Shown here: in pieces, positions 9,636 to 20,755 of the stretch | How the letters are laid out: every line of letters starts with the position of its first letter | Position numbering within the stretch: the first letter of the stretch is position 1 | Program-made: the position numbers and the translations under genes | Source of the DNA: an uncultured Porphyromonadaceae bacterium | GTDB lineage: Bacteria; Bacteroidota; Bacteroidia; Bacteroidales; Muribaculaceae | Assembly: GCA_946414395.1 (NCBI GenBank) | Contig: CAMKOE010000008.1 | Coordinates: forward strand, 1 to 64,000 | Reading direction: 5' to 3' | DNA length: 64,000 bases | Notes under the pieces: generated by a model | Told to the model about the DNA's origin: nothing | What the model saw: only the letters and a program-made list of their open reading frames with translations | Database searches by the model: none

Positions 9636-10637
9636 ATGAAGAAGTTTTCATTCATTTTCACAGTGTTGTTGCTGCTCGCTTCATGCAGCAAGGGCTACAA
9701 GGTAACCGTCACCATGCCCGATGACAGCAATAATGGCGAAACCGCCTTCCTGACCAACTATGACACAGGCGACACTATCGCCACCGCAACCGTCGAGAAC
9801 CAGATGTGCACCTTTGAGGGCGATGCCGCAGGCGGCTTCTTTGCCCGCCTCTACGTTGGCGGCAACCCTTACGGATTTATCGTTGAACCCGGTGAGGTGA
9901 AACTCAACATCGCCGAGGGTACCGCCGTGAGCCCCTTGAACGACAAGATTGCCGCCTGGAGCAAGGAGATGCAGACCATTGCCGACGATTCCACGCTCAC
10001 CGAGCAAGAGAACGACGCCCGCTATGCCGAGGGACTCAAGAAACTCTATGAGGGCAACAAGGATAACGCCATCGGCCCGTGGGCATTCTGCAACTACTTG
10101 ATGTATAAAGACTTCAGCGAGAGTGAAATCGATGCACTCGTCAAGGAAGCGCCCGCCGAGTATGCCCACCTCAAGCGTGTCGCTAAGGCCAAGAACGCCG
10201 CCCACCAACTCACCATCACCGCCGAGGGCCAGAAGTTCACCGACTTTGAGGTCAAGGCCGAGGACGGTGCCATGCAGAAGTTGTCGGACTACGTCGGCAA
10301 GGGCAAGGTCGTCGTGGTTGACTTCTGGGCCAGTTGGTGCCCTCCCTGCCGTGCCGAGATTCCCAAGTTGCAGGCCCTCAAGCAAAAGTATGGCGACAAG
10401 TTTGATGTCCTGGGCATCGCCGTGTGGGACACCCCCGAGGACACCCGCAAGGCCATCCAGGAACTCAATATCACCTGGCCCGTCATCGTCGGCACCCACA
10501 AGTTGACCGAGCCCACCGACCTGTATGGCATCAAGGCCATTCCTCACATCATCGTCTTCGGCCCCGACGGCACGATCCTGTCGCGTGGCCTCACTGGCGA
10601 CGCCCTGGCCGCCAAACTCGCCGAGGCCTTGAAGTGA
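9636..10637 (+). CDS. TlpA-like thioredoxin-fold lipoprotein with DUF4369-type N-terminal domain
   Basis: 333 residues from ATG 9636; a TTG three codons upstream is rejected because the lipoprotein signal MKKFSFIFTVLLLLASC starts at the ATG. The lipobox LLAS-C predicts an anchored envelope protein. Residues about 20-120 resemble the DUF4369 module common before thioredoxin domains in Bacteroidales, and about 195-333 form an AhpC/TSA-TlpA domain with active site WCPPC (FWASWCPPCRAEIPKL) and the cis-proline segment AIPHIIVF. It likely reduces or shuffles disulfides of envelope proteins. It may be cotranscribed with the upstream fusion gene (65-bp gap with a short palindrome but no T-run). Confidence 0.88.
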   Translation: MKKFSFIFTVLLLLASCSKGYKVTVTMPDDSNNGETAFLTNYDTGDTIATATVENQMCTFEGDAAGGFFARLYVGGNPYGFIVEPGEVKLNIAEGTAVSPLNDKIAAWSKEMQTIADDSTLTEQENDARYAEGLKKLYEGNKDNAIGPWAFCNYLMYKDFSESEIDALVKEAPAEYAHLKRVAKAKNAAHQLTITAEGQKFTDFEVKAEDGAMQKLSDYVGKGKVVVVDFWASWCPPCRAEIPKLQALKQKYGDKFDVLGIAVWDTPEDTRKAIQELNITWPVIVGTHKLTEPTDLYGIKAIPHIIVFGPDGTILSRGLTGDALAAKLAEALK

Positions 10638-10660
10638 CCCTCAATTTCTCAAGATAACAA

Positions 10661-10700
10661 CGAGCGGTTGGATTCCACCAACATGGGGTCCAACCGCTCG
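10661..10700 (+). terminator. Hairpin downstream of the TlpA-like gene
   Basis: Twelve-bp perfect stem cgagcggttgga / tccaaccgctcg (10661-10672, 10689-10700), extendable outward with TAACA/TGTTA. The trailing sequence ctgttatt is only weakly T-rich, so termination strength is uncertain. Confidence 0.55.
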
Positions 10701-10723
10701 CTGTTATTACTGTCGCAATACCG

Positions 10724-10993
10724 TTATAACTGATTAATCACTTCTTGGAGTCTTGCCAAGAATAACCCTGCGTGAGCACCATCCATCTGTGCATGGTGGA
10801 ATTGGTAGGATATGGGGAGTTCGCACCTGAAGAACTCTTTGACCGAGGAAGCGGCTTTGCCAACACGCCAGTCAAGCAGCACGTTGAACTTGTATCCTTT
10901 TTTCCGGCTTATCCTTACCAATCGCGTAACATCAATCGTCTTGAAGAATGTGACCATCGGATTTGGGGCCTTCATCCACAACTCTAAGGCTCA
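10724..10993 (-). pseudogene. Remnant of a chloramphenicol-acetyltransferase-family (CAT-like) gene
   Basis: The minus-strand frame reads two separated parts of a CAT-type acetyltransferase joined in frame. The N-terminal strand region (NPMVTFFKTIDVTRL, KKGYKFNVLLDW, KAASSVKEFF) runs directly into the catalytic-histidine region (LPISYQFHHAQMDGAHAG, with HHxxxDG) and the usual C-terminus (LQEVINQL). Family members are about 210 residues, so roughly 100-120 central residues are missing. The frame has no ATG at the expected N-terminus and is preceded by a stop. The missing core makes activity unlikely. It lies downstream of the Fic gene on the same strand. The assignment rests on motif recognition only. 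Confidence 0.6.
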
Positions 10994-11055
10994 GGCGCGA
11001 CTGGTGTCTTTTGGATCTACTTCAAGCATAAATACCGATTTATCTGTTTATTATG

Positions 11056-12351
11056 CTATTCTCTATTGCCTGCAACAATATATGAGCAGTATTTGCTGAG
11101 CAGATTGGACAATGGCAAATCGCCTTTCTGGTATCTGTCAGCATCGAGTTTGAGAATTCTTTCGCAGATAGTTTTCTTACCTTTATATAAAGCATTGAGA
11201 TATGGAATGCCATTTTCTTCAGTGATGTTTATATCTGTGAAGAATTGCGTCATGTCCTCAGCATCATAGACGATGGAGTAACTTGGACGTTTGGCTCCCG
11301 GAATGTCTTCTATCAGGATATTCTTTTCCACAAGGTCCTGTATATCACGAATGGCCGTATCCTTAGAACATTTTGCCAATGTTGCCCAAGTCTTTGACGT
11401 TATCTTAGCCTCGTAACCGTCTAGAAAGAGGTTGAGCATCTGGGTCTGACGTTCGGTCATTGGTACTGCCGATGCCTTCTGCCAGAAGAAGCTCTTATTC
11501 AGGATTGTGGTGACGATGGTGTCTGCCTCGTCAAGTGCATCAACCAATTTCTGCATGTACCACACCAACCACTCCGTTATATCGCCATCGCCATGCTGCA
11601 TCCGCTCCAGAATGTCATAGTAGTGATTCTTGTCCTTGTTAATCTGTGATGAAACATTGTAGAAACGGAACTCGCTCTTTTCTCCACGAGCAAGAAGCAT
11701 GTCTGAAAGGATGCGGGCCAACCGCCCATTACCATCCTCGAATGGATGAATGCTTACAAACCAGAAATGAGCAATGGCAGAACGGATGACGCTGCTCACA
11801 GGTTCCTCGCTATTAAACCAGGCAAGGAATTTTCCCATCTCCGCTTCTACACGGTCTGGCGAAGGAGCAATATAGTGAATCTTCTCGCGTCCAAACATCC
11901 CGCTGACAATATGCTCCTCGTTTGTACGGTACTGGCCTATTTCTATTTGGCTGCCTTCGCTATAGCCTGTTGGAAAGAAAGCCGCTTGCCATGCGCACAG
12001 TTTTTCTTTGCTGAGGGTCATGTCATAGTGCTGCACCGCTTCGAGCATGACACCTACTACGGAGTCAACATAGTGTGAAGGCGCGGTATATTTCACGTTC
12101 TCAATCCCAAGTTTCCGGGCAATGGAAGAACGAACTTGTTCAACGTTCAGCCGTATGCCTTCTATTTCTGAAGAAAAAACCACATCGTATGTCAGGTTCT
12201 CTGCCATTGCACGCAGTTTGCTGTCAAAGCCCAGCGAACTCAGCCTGCCGTAAAGCAAGCCCTGCTTACGGAATACTTTTTCCTGAAGGAGTGACACCTC
12301 AGAAGCGTCCCAACGGAAGTCCGTCCAATTGTCTCTTTCGTGTATATACAT
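11056..12351 (-). CDS. Fic domain AMPylase-type protein with DUF4172 N-terminus and winged-helix C-terminus
   Basis: 431 residues. The Fic active site HPFEDGNGRLAR (about 203-214) matches HPFx(D/E)GNGRxxR exactly, so nucleotidyl (usually AMP) transfer to a hydroxyl side chain is predicted. The N-terminal DUF4172-type region contains S60-x3-E64-G65, the class II autoinhibitory (S/T)xxxE(G/N) motif, so the enzyme is probably self-inhibited. Residues about 300-375 look like a winged helix (MTERQTQMLNLFLDG, TAIRDIQDLVEKNILI), suggesting DNA binding or autoregulation. No signal peptide; cytoplasmic. No separate antitoxin gene is adjacent. The region is visibly more AT-rich than its neighbours and borders a gene remnant, which suggests horizontal acquisition. 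Confidence 0.88.
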   Translation of the reverse strand: MYIHERDNWTDFRWDASEVSLLQEKVFRKQGLLYGRLSSLGFDSKLRAMAENLTYDVVFSSEIEGIRLNVEQVRSSIARKLGIENVKYTAPSHYVDSVVGVMLEAVQHYDMTLSKEKLCAWQAAFFPTGYSEGSQIEIGQYRTNEEHIVSGMFGREKIHYIAPSPDRVEAEMGKFLAWFNSEEPVSSVIRSAIAHFWFVSIHPFEDGNGRLARILSDMLLARGEKSEFRFYNVSSQINKDKNHYYDILERMQHGDGDITEWLVWYMQKLVDALDEADTIVTTILNKSFFWQKASAVPMTERQTQMLNLFLDGYEAKITSKTWATLAKCSKDTAIRDIQDLVEKNILIEDIPGAKRPSYSIVYDAEDMTQFFTDINITEENGIPYLNALYKGKKTICERILKLDADRYQKGDLPLSNLLSKYCSYIVAGNRE

Positions 12352-12391
12352 AACGCATTCCTACTTTGTGCGACAAAATATTATATATAAC

Positions 12392-12491
12392 GCCGCAAAT
12401 TCTGCGGCAAAAATGCGAAATTATTGTCGAATAGCCAAACAAATCCGCAAATAATCGCATATTATGCGACGTTTTTGTCTCCAAAACGTCG
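12392..12491. promoter_or_regulatory. Cluster of three palindromes upstream of the Fic gene
   Basis: GCCGCA-AATTC-TGCGGC (12392-12408), TCGCATA-T-TATGCGA (12455-12469), and CGACGTTTT-tgtctcc-AAAACGTCG (12467-12491). They lie in the 210-bp gap between the Fic start and the PPDK stop on the same strand. Candidate operators for a DNA-binding regulator, possibly the Fic protein's own winged helix; no promoter consensus was recognised here. Confidence 0.4.
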
Positions 12492-12512
12492 AAAGCATTC
12501 TTGGAGATACAA

Positions 12513-12540
12513 AAAGGGACCTGCCCAAACAGATCCCTTT
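12513..12540 (-). terminator. Rho-independent terminator of ppdK
   Basis: On the minus strand aaaggga (12540-12534) pairs with tccctttt (12519-12512) around a 14-base loop, followed by T residues. It begins about 22 bp after the ppdK stop. Confidence 0.7.
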
Positions 12541-12562
12541 AATTTAACATGTCAGAGTTAAC

Positions 12563-15280
<2,718 letters not shown>

Positions 15281-15337
15281 TTACTTTTAATTATTGAATA
15301 TATTTGCAAATATTTATGTATTTTCGGTTTTGCGGTG

Positions 15338-15345
15338 CAAAGATA
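15338..15345 (-). promoter_or_regulatory. Candidate -7 box upstream of ppdK
   Basis: Minus strand TATCTTTG fits TAnnTTTG. No TTTG sits at the usual 19-21 bp spacing (the nearest, 15361-15358, is 12 bp away), so only the -7 element is supported. Confidence 0.4.
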
Positions 15346-15792
15346 GTTATTTTGCGCCAAACATTAGCATAAACGTCATTAAAAAACACATTTTTTATTT
15401 AAACGGCCTGTTATCTTGCAAATTTGTTACATTTTGCAACAAAAGAGCAAATAATTCATTACAGTTTATCACAGGATCAGGCCGCATCAGCCTTTTGCAA
15501 ACCGCAACCACCCGCCACCAATAACCTGACCGCATGTTACACATTGTGACCATATCATTTACATGAAAAGGCAAACCTTTACCATATAGATACTTAAGTT
15601 CCAAGCGCGACATGGCATCACGGCCGGTCACCATCTCTTGACGCAAGACCGGGGGCCATTTACTGAGTCGGCAACCGCTGTTGACCCAGGCATAAAATCC
15701 GTTTTTGGGGATTTTTTCAATGAAATCGGCTGTGCTATAGAAAAAAGCATTATCTTTGCGGGATATAAATGAAGACATCACTATAAAAGTTT
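15346..15792. other. Gene-poor spacer between ppdK and a small unknown gene
   Basis: About 450 bp between two divergent genes. It holds a plus-strand -7-like box TATCTTTG at 15751-15758 that would give a leader of about 30 nt to the gene at 15793; no matching -33 box was found. A 128-codon minus-strand open frame (about 15395-15781) starts with GTG, shows no recognisable family or signal, and covers the divergent promoter region; I do not call it a gene. Confidence 0.5.
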
Positions 15793-16167
15793 ATGGATAA
15801 TTCGACAAAAAAAATACTGGACAACGACACTAACGGGCTGTTAACCTATGAGTACATTGCCAACAACATGGGCAGTATCGACGACGACATGCCCGCACTG
15901 GTTGACAACATGATCCTCAAAGACCGCACCGGCCAGTTTGTCGTGAGCACAGCGCGCTATCTCAACGCCATCGACCGCGAGAAATTTGCCGACAGCATCG
16001 ACCTGCTGGTCAAGGCCGCTATCGCCAAGGACCGCGACCACGTCTATCTGTCCTACCTGGCCGCCTCGCTGTGGGGTGACGACTTCAAGGACCGTGCTGC
16101 CGAACTCAGCGCTACCGACGACAACTTCCGCCGCATCTACAAGCGCCTCTTTCCCATCGGCATCTGA
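15793..16167 (+). CDS. Small conserved-looking protein of unknown function
   Basis: 124 residues, no signal peptide or membrane segment, acidic, predicted mostly helical. Not recognised. Notable segments are MGSIDDDMPALVDNMILKD and FADSIDLLVKAAIAKDRDH, with a tail FRRIYKRLFPIGI. Codon use matches neighbouring real genes, the frame is clean, and a -7-like TATCTTTG box lies 35 bp upstream, so it is probably expressed. Fifty-one bp downstream begins a cyclophilin lipoprotein gene on the same strand without an intervening terminator, so the two may share a transcript. Confidence 0.65.
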   Translation: MDNSTKKILDNDTNGLLTYEYIANNMGSIDDDMPALVDNMILKDRTGQFVVSTARYLNAIDREKFADSIDLLVKAAIAKDRDHVYLSYLAASLWGDDFKDRAAELSATDDNFRRIYKRLFPIGI

Positions 16168-16218
16168 AGGCGGATACCGAGCGATGCAGCCACACCGATA
16201 ATCATTCAATCACTATAA

Positions 16219-17085
16219 ATGACGACTATGAGACGGAATTATATTTTATCTTTTATTTTGGTTGCGCTGACCCTTCTGTCATGCTCTGCCAGCAACAGCA
16301 GCGAGAGCGCGCCCAAGCAAGTCAAGAACGATAAGAGCAAAATGACAAAAGTTGAACTCCAAACCTCACTGGGCAACATCGTTGTCGAACTCTACAACGA
16401 GACACCCCAGCACCGCGACAATTTCATCAAACTGGTCAAGGATGGCTATTATGACGGCGTGCTGTTCCACCGCGTGATCAAGGACTTCATGATCCAGACC
16501 GGTGACGGCAACTCCAAGACCGCCGGCCCCGATGCCATGCTGGGCGACGGCGACCCGGGCTACACGATTCCCGCCGAGTTTGTTTATCCGCAGTACTTCC
16601 ACAAGCGCGGCGCCCTGGCCGCAGCACGCACCGGCGACCAGGTCAATCCCGAACGCCGCAGCAGTGGCAGCCAGTTCTATATTGTCACCGGCAAAATCTA
16701 CAGCAGCGATGACCTGCAGATGATGGCCAAGCGCATGGCCGACATGAAGAAGCAGGAGATCTTCCGCCGCCTGATTACCGAGAACCGCGCCCGCATCGAG
16801 GAGTTGCAGAAGCAGCAAGACAATGCCGGCCTGCAGACGTTGCAGAACGAACTCATCCAGGCAACCGAGGCCGAGGCCGCGCAACAGGGTCCCGCCAAGA
16901 TGACCGATGAACAGATCAACGCCTATACCATCATCGGCGGCACGCCCCATCTCGATGGCCAGTACACCGTGTTTGGCGAGGTCGTTGAGGGCATGGATGT
17001 CGTTGACAAGATCCAGAATGTCCAGACCGGCAAGGCCGACCGCCCCACCACCGACGTCAAGATCATCAAGGCACGCATCCTGTGA
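16219..17085 (+). CDS. Cyclophilin-type peptidyl-prolyl isomerase lipoprotein with a helical insertion
   Basis: 288 residues. The signal ends in a lipobox (LTLLSC), so it is envelope-anchored. Cyclophilin motifs: LGNIVVELYNETP, FHRVIKDFMIQTGD (catalytic Arg region), SSGSQFYIVTG, then GGTPHLDGQYTVFGEVVEG and a C-terminal VKIIKARIL. Between SQFYIVTG and the GGTPHLDG strand there is an insertion of about 70 residues rich in Glu, Gln and Lys, predicted helical (IEELQKQQDNAGLQTLQNEL), absent from minimal bacterial cyclophilins. Start is at 16219, with a second in-frame ATG at 16228 also possible. It likely assists folding of exported proteins. A terminator follows. Confidence 0.9.
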   Translation: MTTMRRNYILSFILVALTLLSCSASNSSESAPKQVKNDKSKMTKVELQTSLGNIVVELYNETPQHRDNFIKLVKDGYYDGVLFHRVIKDFMIQTGDGNSKTAGPDAMLGDGDPGYTIPAEFVYPQYFHKRGALAAARTGDQVNPERRSSGSQFYIVTGKIYSSDDLQMMAKRMADMKKQEIFRRLITENRARIEELQKQQDNAGLQTLQNELIQATEAEAAQQGPAKMTDEQINAYTIIGGTPHLDGQYTVFGEVVEGMDVVDKIQNVQTGKADRPTTDVKIIKARIL

Positions 17086-17128
17086 TTGCCACTTCAGGGT
17101 AACGTCTATCCCGAATAAATTTCACACC

Positions 17129-17169
17129 GGGCTTATAAGACCTAACGGGCTTATAGGCCCTCGTTTTTT
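17129..17169 (+). terminator. Rho-independent terminator after the cyclophilin gene
   Basis: Stem GGGCTTATAAG (17129-17139) with CTTATAGGCCC (17150-17160), one G-T wobble, followed by tcgtttttt. Confidence 0.75.
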
Positions 17170-17211
17170 GAAAAAAATCAAGCCAAAAACGAAAAAAAAC
17201 CGAAAAATGAG

Positions 17212-17241
17212 TTTGTAATTGGAAAATATTGACTAAATTTG
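17212..17241 (+). promoter_or_regulatory. Bacteroidetes-type promoter of the DUF349 gene
   Basis: -33 TTTG (17212-17215), 18-bp spacer, -7 TAAATTTG (17234-17241). Predicted start of transcription is near 17248, which excludes the TTG at 17246 as a start codon. Confidence 0.65.
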
Positions 17242-17296
17242 GAGTTTGAATATAAACATCATGCTCATTGATGTGCATGAACTAAAATTTCTTATT

Positions 17297-19222
17297 ATGA
17301 TGGAACCGCGTGAACAATCTGAATCGATGAACAATCTCGAGAAAGATCAAATCTTGAACACTGAGGCCCAGAATGAGCCGCAGGAAGTTGTGAATGAAGA
17401 AGTTAAAGTCGAGGAACCCGCTACTCAGGAGACAGCAGTCGCCGAGGACGCCACCCCCGCCGCCGAGGCACCTCAAGCCGAGGCTGCCGAAGGGGCCAAG
17501 GAAGCGCACACCGCTCCGCGACTCGAACTGAATGGCAAAACCAAGAGCGAACTGGTGGACATGATGCGCGAGGCCGCAGCACGTCCCATCGAGGAGGTCA
17601 AGGAAGAGGTGCAAGCCATCAAGGCCGCCTTCTTTGCCCTGCGCCGCGATGAGGTCGCCAAGGAGAAAGAGACTTTCCTTGCCAACGGCAATGACGAGAG
17701 CGACTTCATGCCCAAGGATGATGCCGACGAGAACAACTTGAAAGAATTACTCAATGTGCTCAAGGAAAGGCGCACCGAGTATAACGCGGCCCAGGAGGCC
17801 AACCGCGAGGCCAATCTGGAGAAAAAACGCCAGATCATCGCGCTCATCAACGAGATCGCCAATGACCCCGACAACATCAATCGCCAGTTCAACCGCGTGA
17901 AGCAGTTGCAGCAGGAATTCAAGGATGCCGGCGAGGTGCCCGCCAGTGCCGACACCGAGATCTGGAAAGAATTCCAGCGTGCCACCGAGCGCTTCTATGA
18001 CGTGCTGAAGATGAACAAGGAGTTGCGCGACTACGACTTCAAGAAGAACCTGGAACTCAAGCAGCAACTGTGTGAAGAAGCCGAGGCGCTCGACGAGGAG
18101 AGCGATATCGTGTCGGCCTTCAGGAAGTTGCAGGAACTCCACAACAAGTGGCGCGAGATCGGCCCCGTGGCCAAGGAACTGCGCGAGGAACTGTGGACCC
18201 GCTTCAAGGCTGCCTCCAGTGCCATCAACAAGAAATACCAGACTTTCTTTGAGGACCGCAAGAGCAAGGAGAAGGAGAACGCTGACGCCAAGACCGAACT
18301 GTGTGAAAAGATCGAGCAGATCACGACCGATGACCTGAAGACCTACGCACAGTGGGACGAGGTCACCAAGCAAATCATCGCCCTGCAAGAGGACTGGAAG
18401 AAACTGGGTTACGCTTCCCGCAAGGCCAATGCTGCCCTGTTTGCACGATTCCGTAAGTCCTGTGACGAGTTCTTTGCCAAGAAGGCCGAGTTCTACAAGA
18501 CGATGAAGGAGGAACTCAGCGCCAACCTGGCCAAGAAAGTCGACCTGTGTGAGCGCGCCGAAGCCCTGATGGACTCTACCGACTGGAAAGAGGCTACCGA
18601 CAAGTTCGTCGAGATGCAGAAGGAGTGGAAGACCATCGGCCCCGTTGTCAAGAAATACAGTGACAACGTGTGGAAACGCTTCATCGCCGCCTGTGACCAC
18701 TTCTTTGAACAGAAGAAGAAACAAAACGTCAATGTCCATGCCGTCGAGCACGAGAACCTCAAGGCCAAGAAGGAGGTCATCGCTACCCTCAAGAGCACCA
18801 TCGAGGAGGCCGCCGAGGGTGCAGCCCAGACGGTACGCGAACTGATGGAGCGCTGGCAGTCGATCGGCCACGTCCCCTTCAAGGAGAAGGACAAGATCTA
18901 TGCCCAGTACCGTGAGTTGATTGACAAGGCGTTTGACACACTCAACATGCGCGGCTCTCGCTACTCGGGCGAGGGTGGCTCATCGCGCGGAGCAGGACGC
19001 CAGTCGGGCAGCGACCGTGGCCTGAGCGAGCGCGACCGCCTCGTGCGCACCTATGAGCAGCGCATGAGCGAACTCAAGACTTTCGAGAACAACATGGGAT
19101 TCCTCACCGCCAACACCAAGAGCGGCAACACGCTCGTCCAGGAGATGGAGCGCCGCATCGCGCGCCTCAAGGAGGAAATCGCCGAGTTGGAGGACAAGAT
19201 CAAGGAACTTGACAATGAATGA
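17297..19222 (+). CDS. DUF349 multi-repeat coiled-coil protein
   Basis: 641 residues from ATG 17297 (ATG 17300 is equally possible; ATG 17261 is less likely). After an acidic Glu/Ala-rich N-terminus (about 1-85) the protein has at least five DUF349 repeats of about 70 residues, recognisable by W-x-x-[IL]-G and a downstream F-x-x-[AS]-x-[ND]: for example WREIGPVAKELREELW, WKKLGYASRKANAALF, WKTIGPVVKKYSDNVW, WQSIGHVPFKEKDKIY. The C-terminus is a heptad-rich coiled coil (MERRIARLKEEIAELEDKI). No signal peptide or transmembrane segment, so cytoplasmic. DUF349 proteins are widespread in Bacteroidetes and lack an established biochemical role. It has its own promoter; no clear terminator follows. 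Confidence 0.85.
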   Translation: MMEPREQSESMNNLEKDQILNTEAQNEPQEVVNEEVKVEEPATQETAVAEDATPAAEAPQAEAAEGAKEAHTAPRLELNGKTKSELVDMMREAAARPIEEVKEEVQAIKAAFFALRRDEVAKEKETFLANGNDESDFMPKDDADENNLKELLNVLKERRTEYNAAQEANREANLEKKRQIIALINEIANDPDNINRQFNRVKQLQQEFKDAGEVPASADTEIWKEFQRATERFYDVLKMNKELRDYDFKKNLELKQQLCEEAEALDEESDIVSAFRKLQELHNKWREIGPVAKELREELWTRFKAASSAINKKYQTFFEDRKSKEKENADAKTELCEKIEQITTDDLKTYAQWDEVTKQIIALQEDWKKLGYASRKANAALFARFRKSCDEFFAKKAEFYKTMKEELSANLAKKVDLCERAEALMDSTDWKEATDKFVEMQKEWKTIGPVVKKYSDNVWKRFIAACDHFFEQKKKQNVNVHAVEHENLKAKKEVIATLKSTIEEAAEGAAQTVRELMERWQSIGHVPFKEKDKIYAQYRELIDKAFDTLNMRGSRYSGEGGSSRGAGRQSGSDRGLSERDRLVRTYEQRMSELKTFENNMGFLTANTKSGNTLVQEMERRIARLKEEIAELEDKIKELDNE

Positions 19223-19343
19223 TCGTGCAGTGAGCATCTCATCAACTGCCACAATTCATAATTCATGATGCAGAGGGGGCAACATTGCTCCCCCTGCTTT
19301 CAACGATAGCATTACCGCAAGAAACTACCATTAGCATAGCCAC

Positions 19344-20741
19344 ATGAAGAGCAAGGGCCGTTACGGACAATTCATCAGATGGATATTCAGCAGCATCGAC
19401 GTGCTTATCGTCAATGTTGTCTATTATCTTGTCCTCGCGTGGCATCACAACGCTTTTAACGTCAATACCGAACTCAATTCCCGCCCAGCATGGCTGGTCC
19501 TGAACGTGGCGATGCTCGTCTGCCTGTATTTTTACAGCGATGTGCACGAGAGGCGTGTCTTCTATGCCGAGAAAGTCGTGGGACAGGCCTTCAAGTTGGC
19601 GCTCACCCATGCCGGCATTTTTGTCACGCTCACCTCGTTTCTGGAGCCCCTCGACTGGCCCTGGAAACTGATGCTGCTATTCTATGTCATCTTTTTCCTG
19701 GTGCTGGCGACCTGGTGGGTCCTGTCCAGACAGGTGCTCAAGATCTACCGCAACCAGGGCTTCAACTTCAAGCGGGTCATCGTCATCGGCGGTGGCACGG
19801 TGGGTGTGCGGCTCATCAATGAGATGGTAGCCGACCAGGGCTACGGCTACCACATCGTGGGCTTCTTTGACAACAACCCCAAGGCCCGGTCGGCCTCGGC
19901 CGCCTATCAAGGCACGCTCGACGACGTGGAACAGTTTGTCAAGACCCATCAGGTGGACGAGATGTTTTGCGCTGTCCCCGACATCGAGGACAACCAGAAC
20001 GTGTCAAGGATGATCCGCATCGCCGACAACAATGCCGTCGATTTCTACTATGTGCCGCAATTCGGGCGCACGGTAACCCGCCAGTTTGAACTCAGTTCGG
20101 TGGGCGACGTGCCGATTCTGGCGGTACACCCCTACCCCCTGAAGAATCCCATCAACCGCTTGGTGAAGCGGGCTTTTGACCTGCTCTTGTCAACCGTGAT
20201 GCTGATACTCTCGCCACTGGTCATCATCCCCGTGGCCATCGGCATCAAGTTGTCGTCGCCGGGTCCCATCTTCTTTGTGCAGAAGCGCACCGGCTACCGC
20301 GGCCAGGCGTTCAACTGCTACAAGTTCCGCACCATGCGCCTCAACGACGACAGCGACACGCTGCAAGCCACCAAGGGTGACCCGCGGGTGACCCGTTTCG
20401 GCAACTTCCTGCGCCGCACGAGCATCGACGAGTTGCCCCAGTTCTACAACGTGTGGAGGGGCGAGATGAGCATCGTGGGGCCGCGTCCGCACATGGTTGC
20501 CCAGACCGAGATGTACAGCGAACTCATCGACAAGTACATGCTGCGCCACACCATCAAGCCGGGCATCACCGGCTGGGCTCAGGTGCGCGGCTACCGTGGC
20601 CAGACCGAAGAGTTGTGGCAGATGGAAAAGCGCGTCGAGTTCGACGTGTGGTATGCCGAGAACTGGACCTTCTTCCTGGACCTGAAAATCATCGTCCGCA
20701 CCATCTGGAACGCCCTCACTGGTGAGGATAACGCCTATTAA
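19344..20741 (+). CDS. Undecaprenyl-phosphate sugar-1-phosphate transferase (polyprenyl glycosylphosphotransferase, WcaJ/PglC-like)
   Basis: 465 residues. Four N-terminal transmembrane helices (about 10-125), a Rossmann-like CoA-binding-type domain ([27 protein letters not shown]), a further membrane-associated helix ([20 protein letters not shown]) and the C-terminal bacterial sugar transferase domain: [54 protein letters not shown]. It transfers a sugar-1-phosphate to undecaprenyl phosphate at the inner face of the cytoplasmic membrane, starting an exopolysaccharide or surface glycan. No other glycan assembly genes are adjacent, so it may serve a remote locus. recQ begins 14 bp after its stop. 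Confidence 0.92.
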   Translation: MKSKGRYGQFIRWIFSSIDVLIVNVVYYLVLAWHHNAFNVNTELNSRPAWLVLNVAMLVCLYFYSDVHERRVFYAEKVVGQAFKLALTHAGIFVTLTSFLEPLDWPWKLMLLFYVIFFLVLATWWVLSRQVLKIYRNQGFNFKRVIVIGGGTVGVRLINEMVADQGYGYHIVGFFDNNPKARSASAAYQGTLDDVEQFVKTHQVDEMFCAVPDIEDNQNVSRMIRIADNNAVDFYYVPQFGRTVTRQFELSSVGDVPILAVHPYPLKNPINRLVKRAFDLLLSTVMLILSPLVIIPVAIGIKLSSPGPIFFVQKRTGYRGQAFNCYKFRTMRLNDDSDTLQATKGDPRVTRFGNFLRRTSIDELPQFYNVWRGEMSIVGPRPHMVAQTEMYSELIDKYMLRHTIKPGITGWAQVRGYRGQTEELWQMEKRVEFDVWYAENWTFFLDLKIIVRTIWNALTGEDNAY

Positions 20742-20755
20742 GCACCTATCAAGTC

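Noticed and set aside
15395-15781. 128-codon minus-strand frame between ppdK and the small unknown gene
   Set aside because: GTG start, no family or signal, atypical composition, and it covers the promoter region of the divergent gene. Kept only as a note in the spacer entry.
19271-19303. GC-rich imperfect hairpin after the DUF349 gene as a terminator
   Set aside because: Several mismatches in the stem and only three T afterwards.
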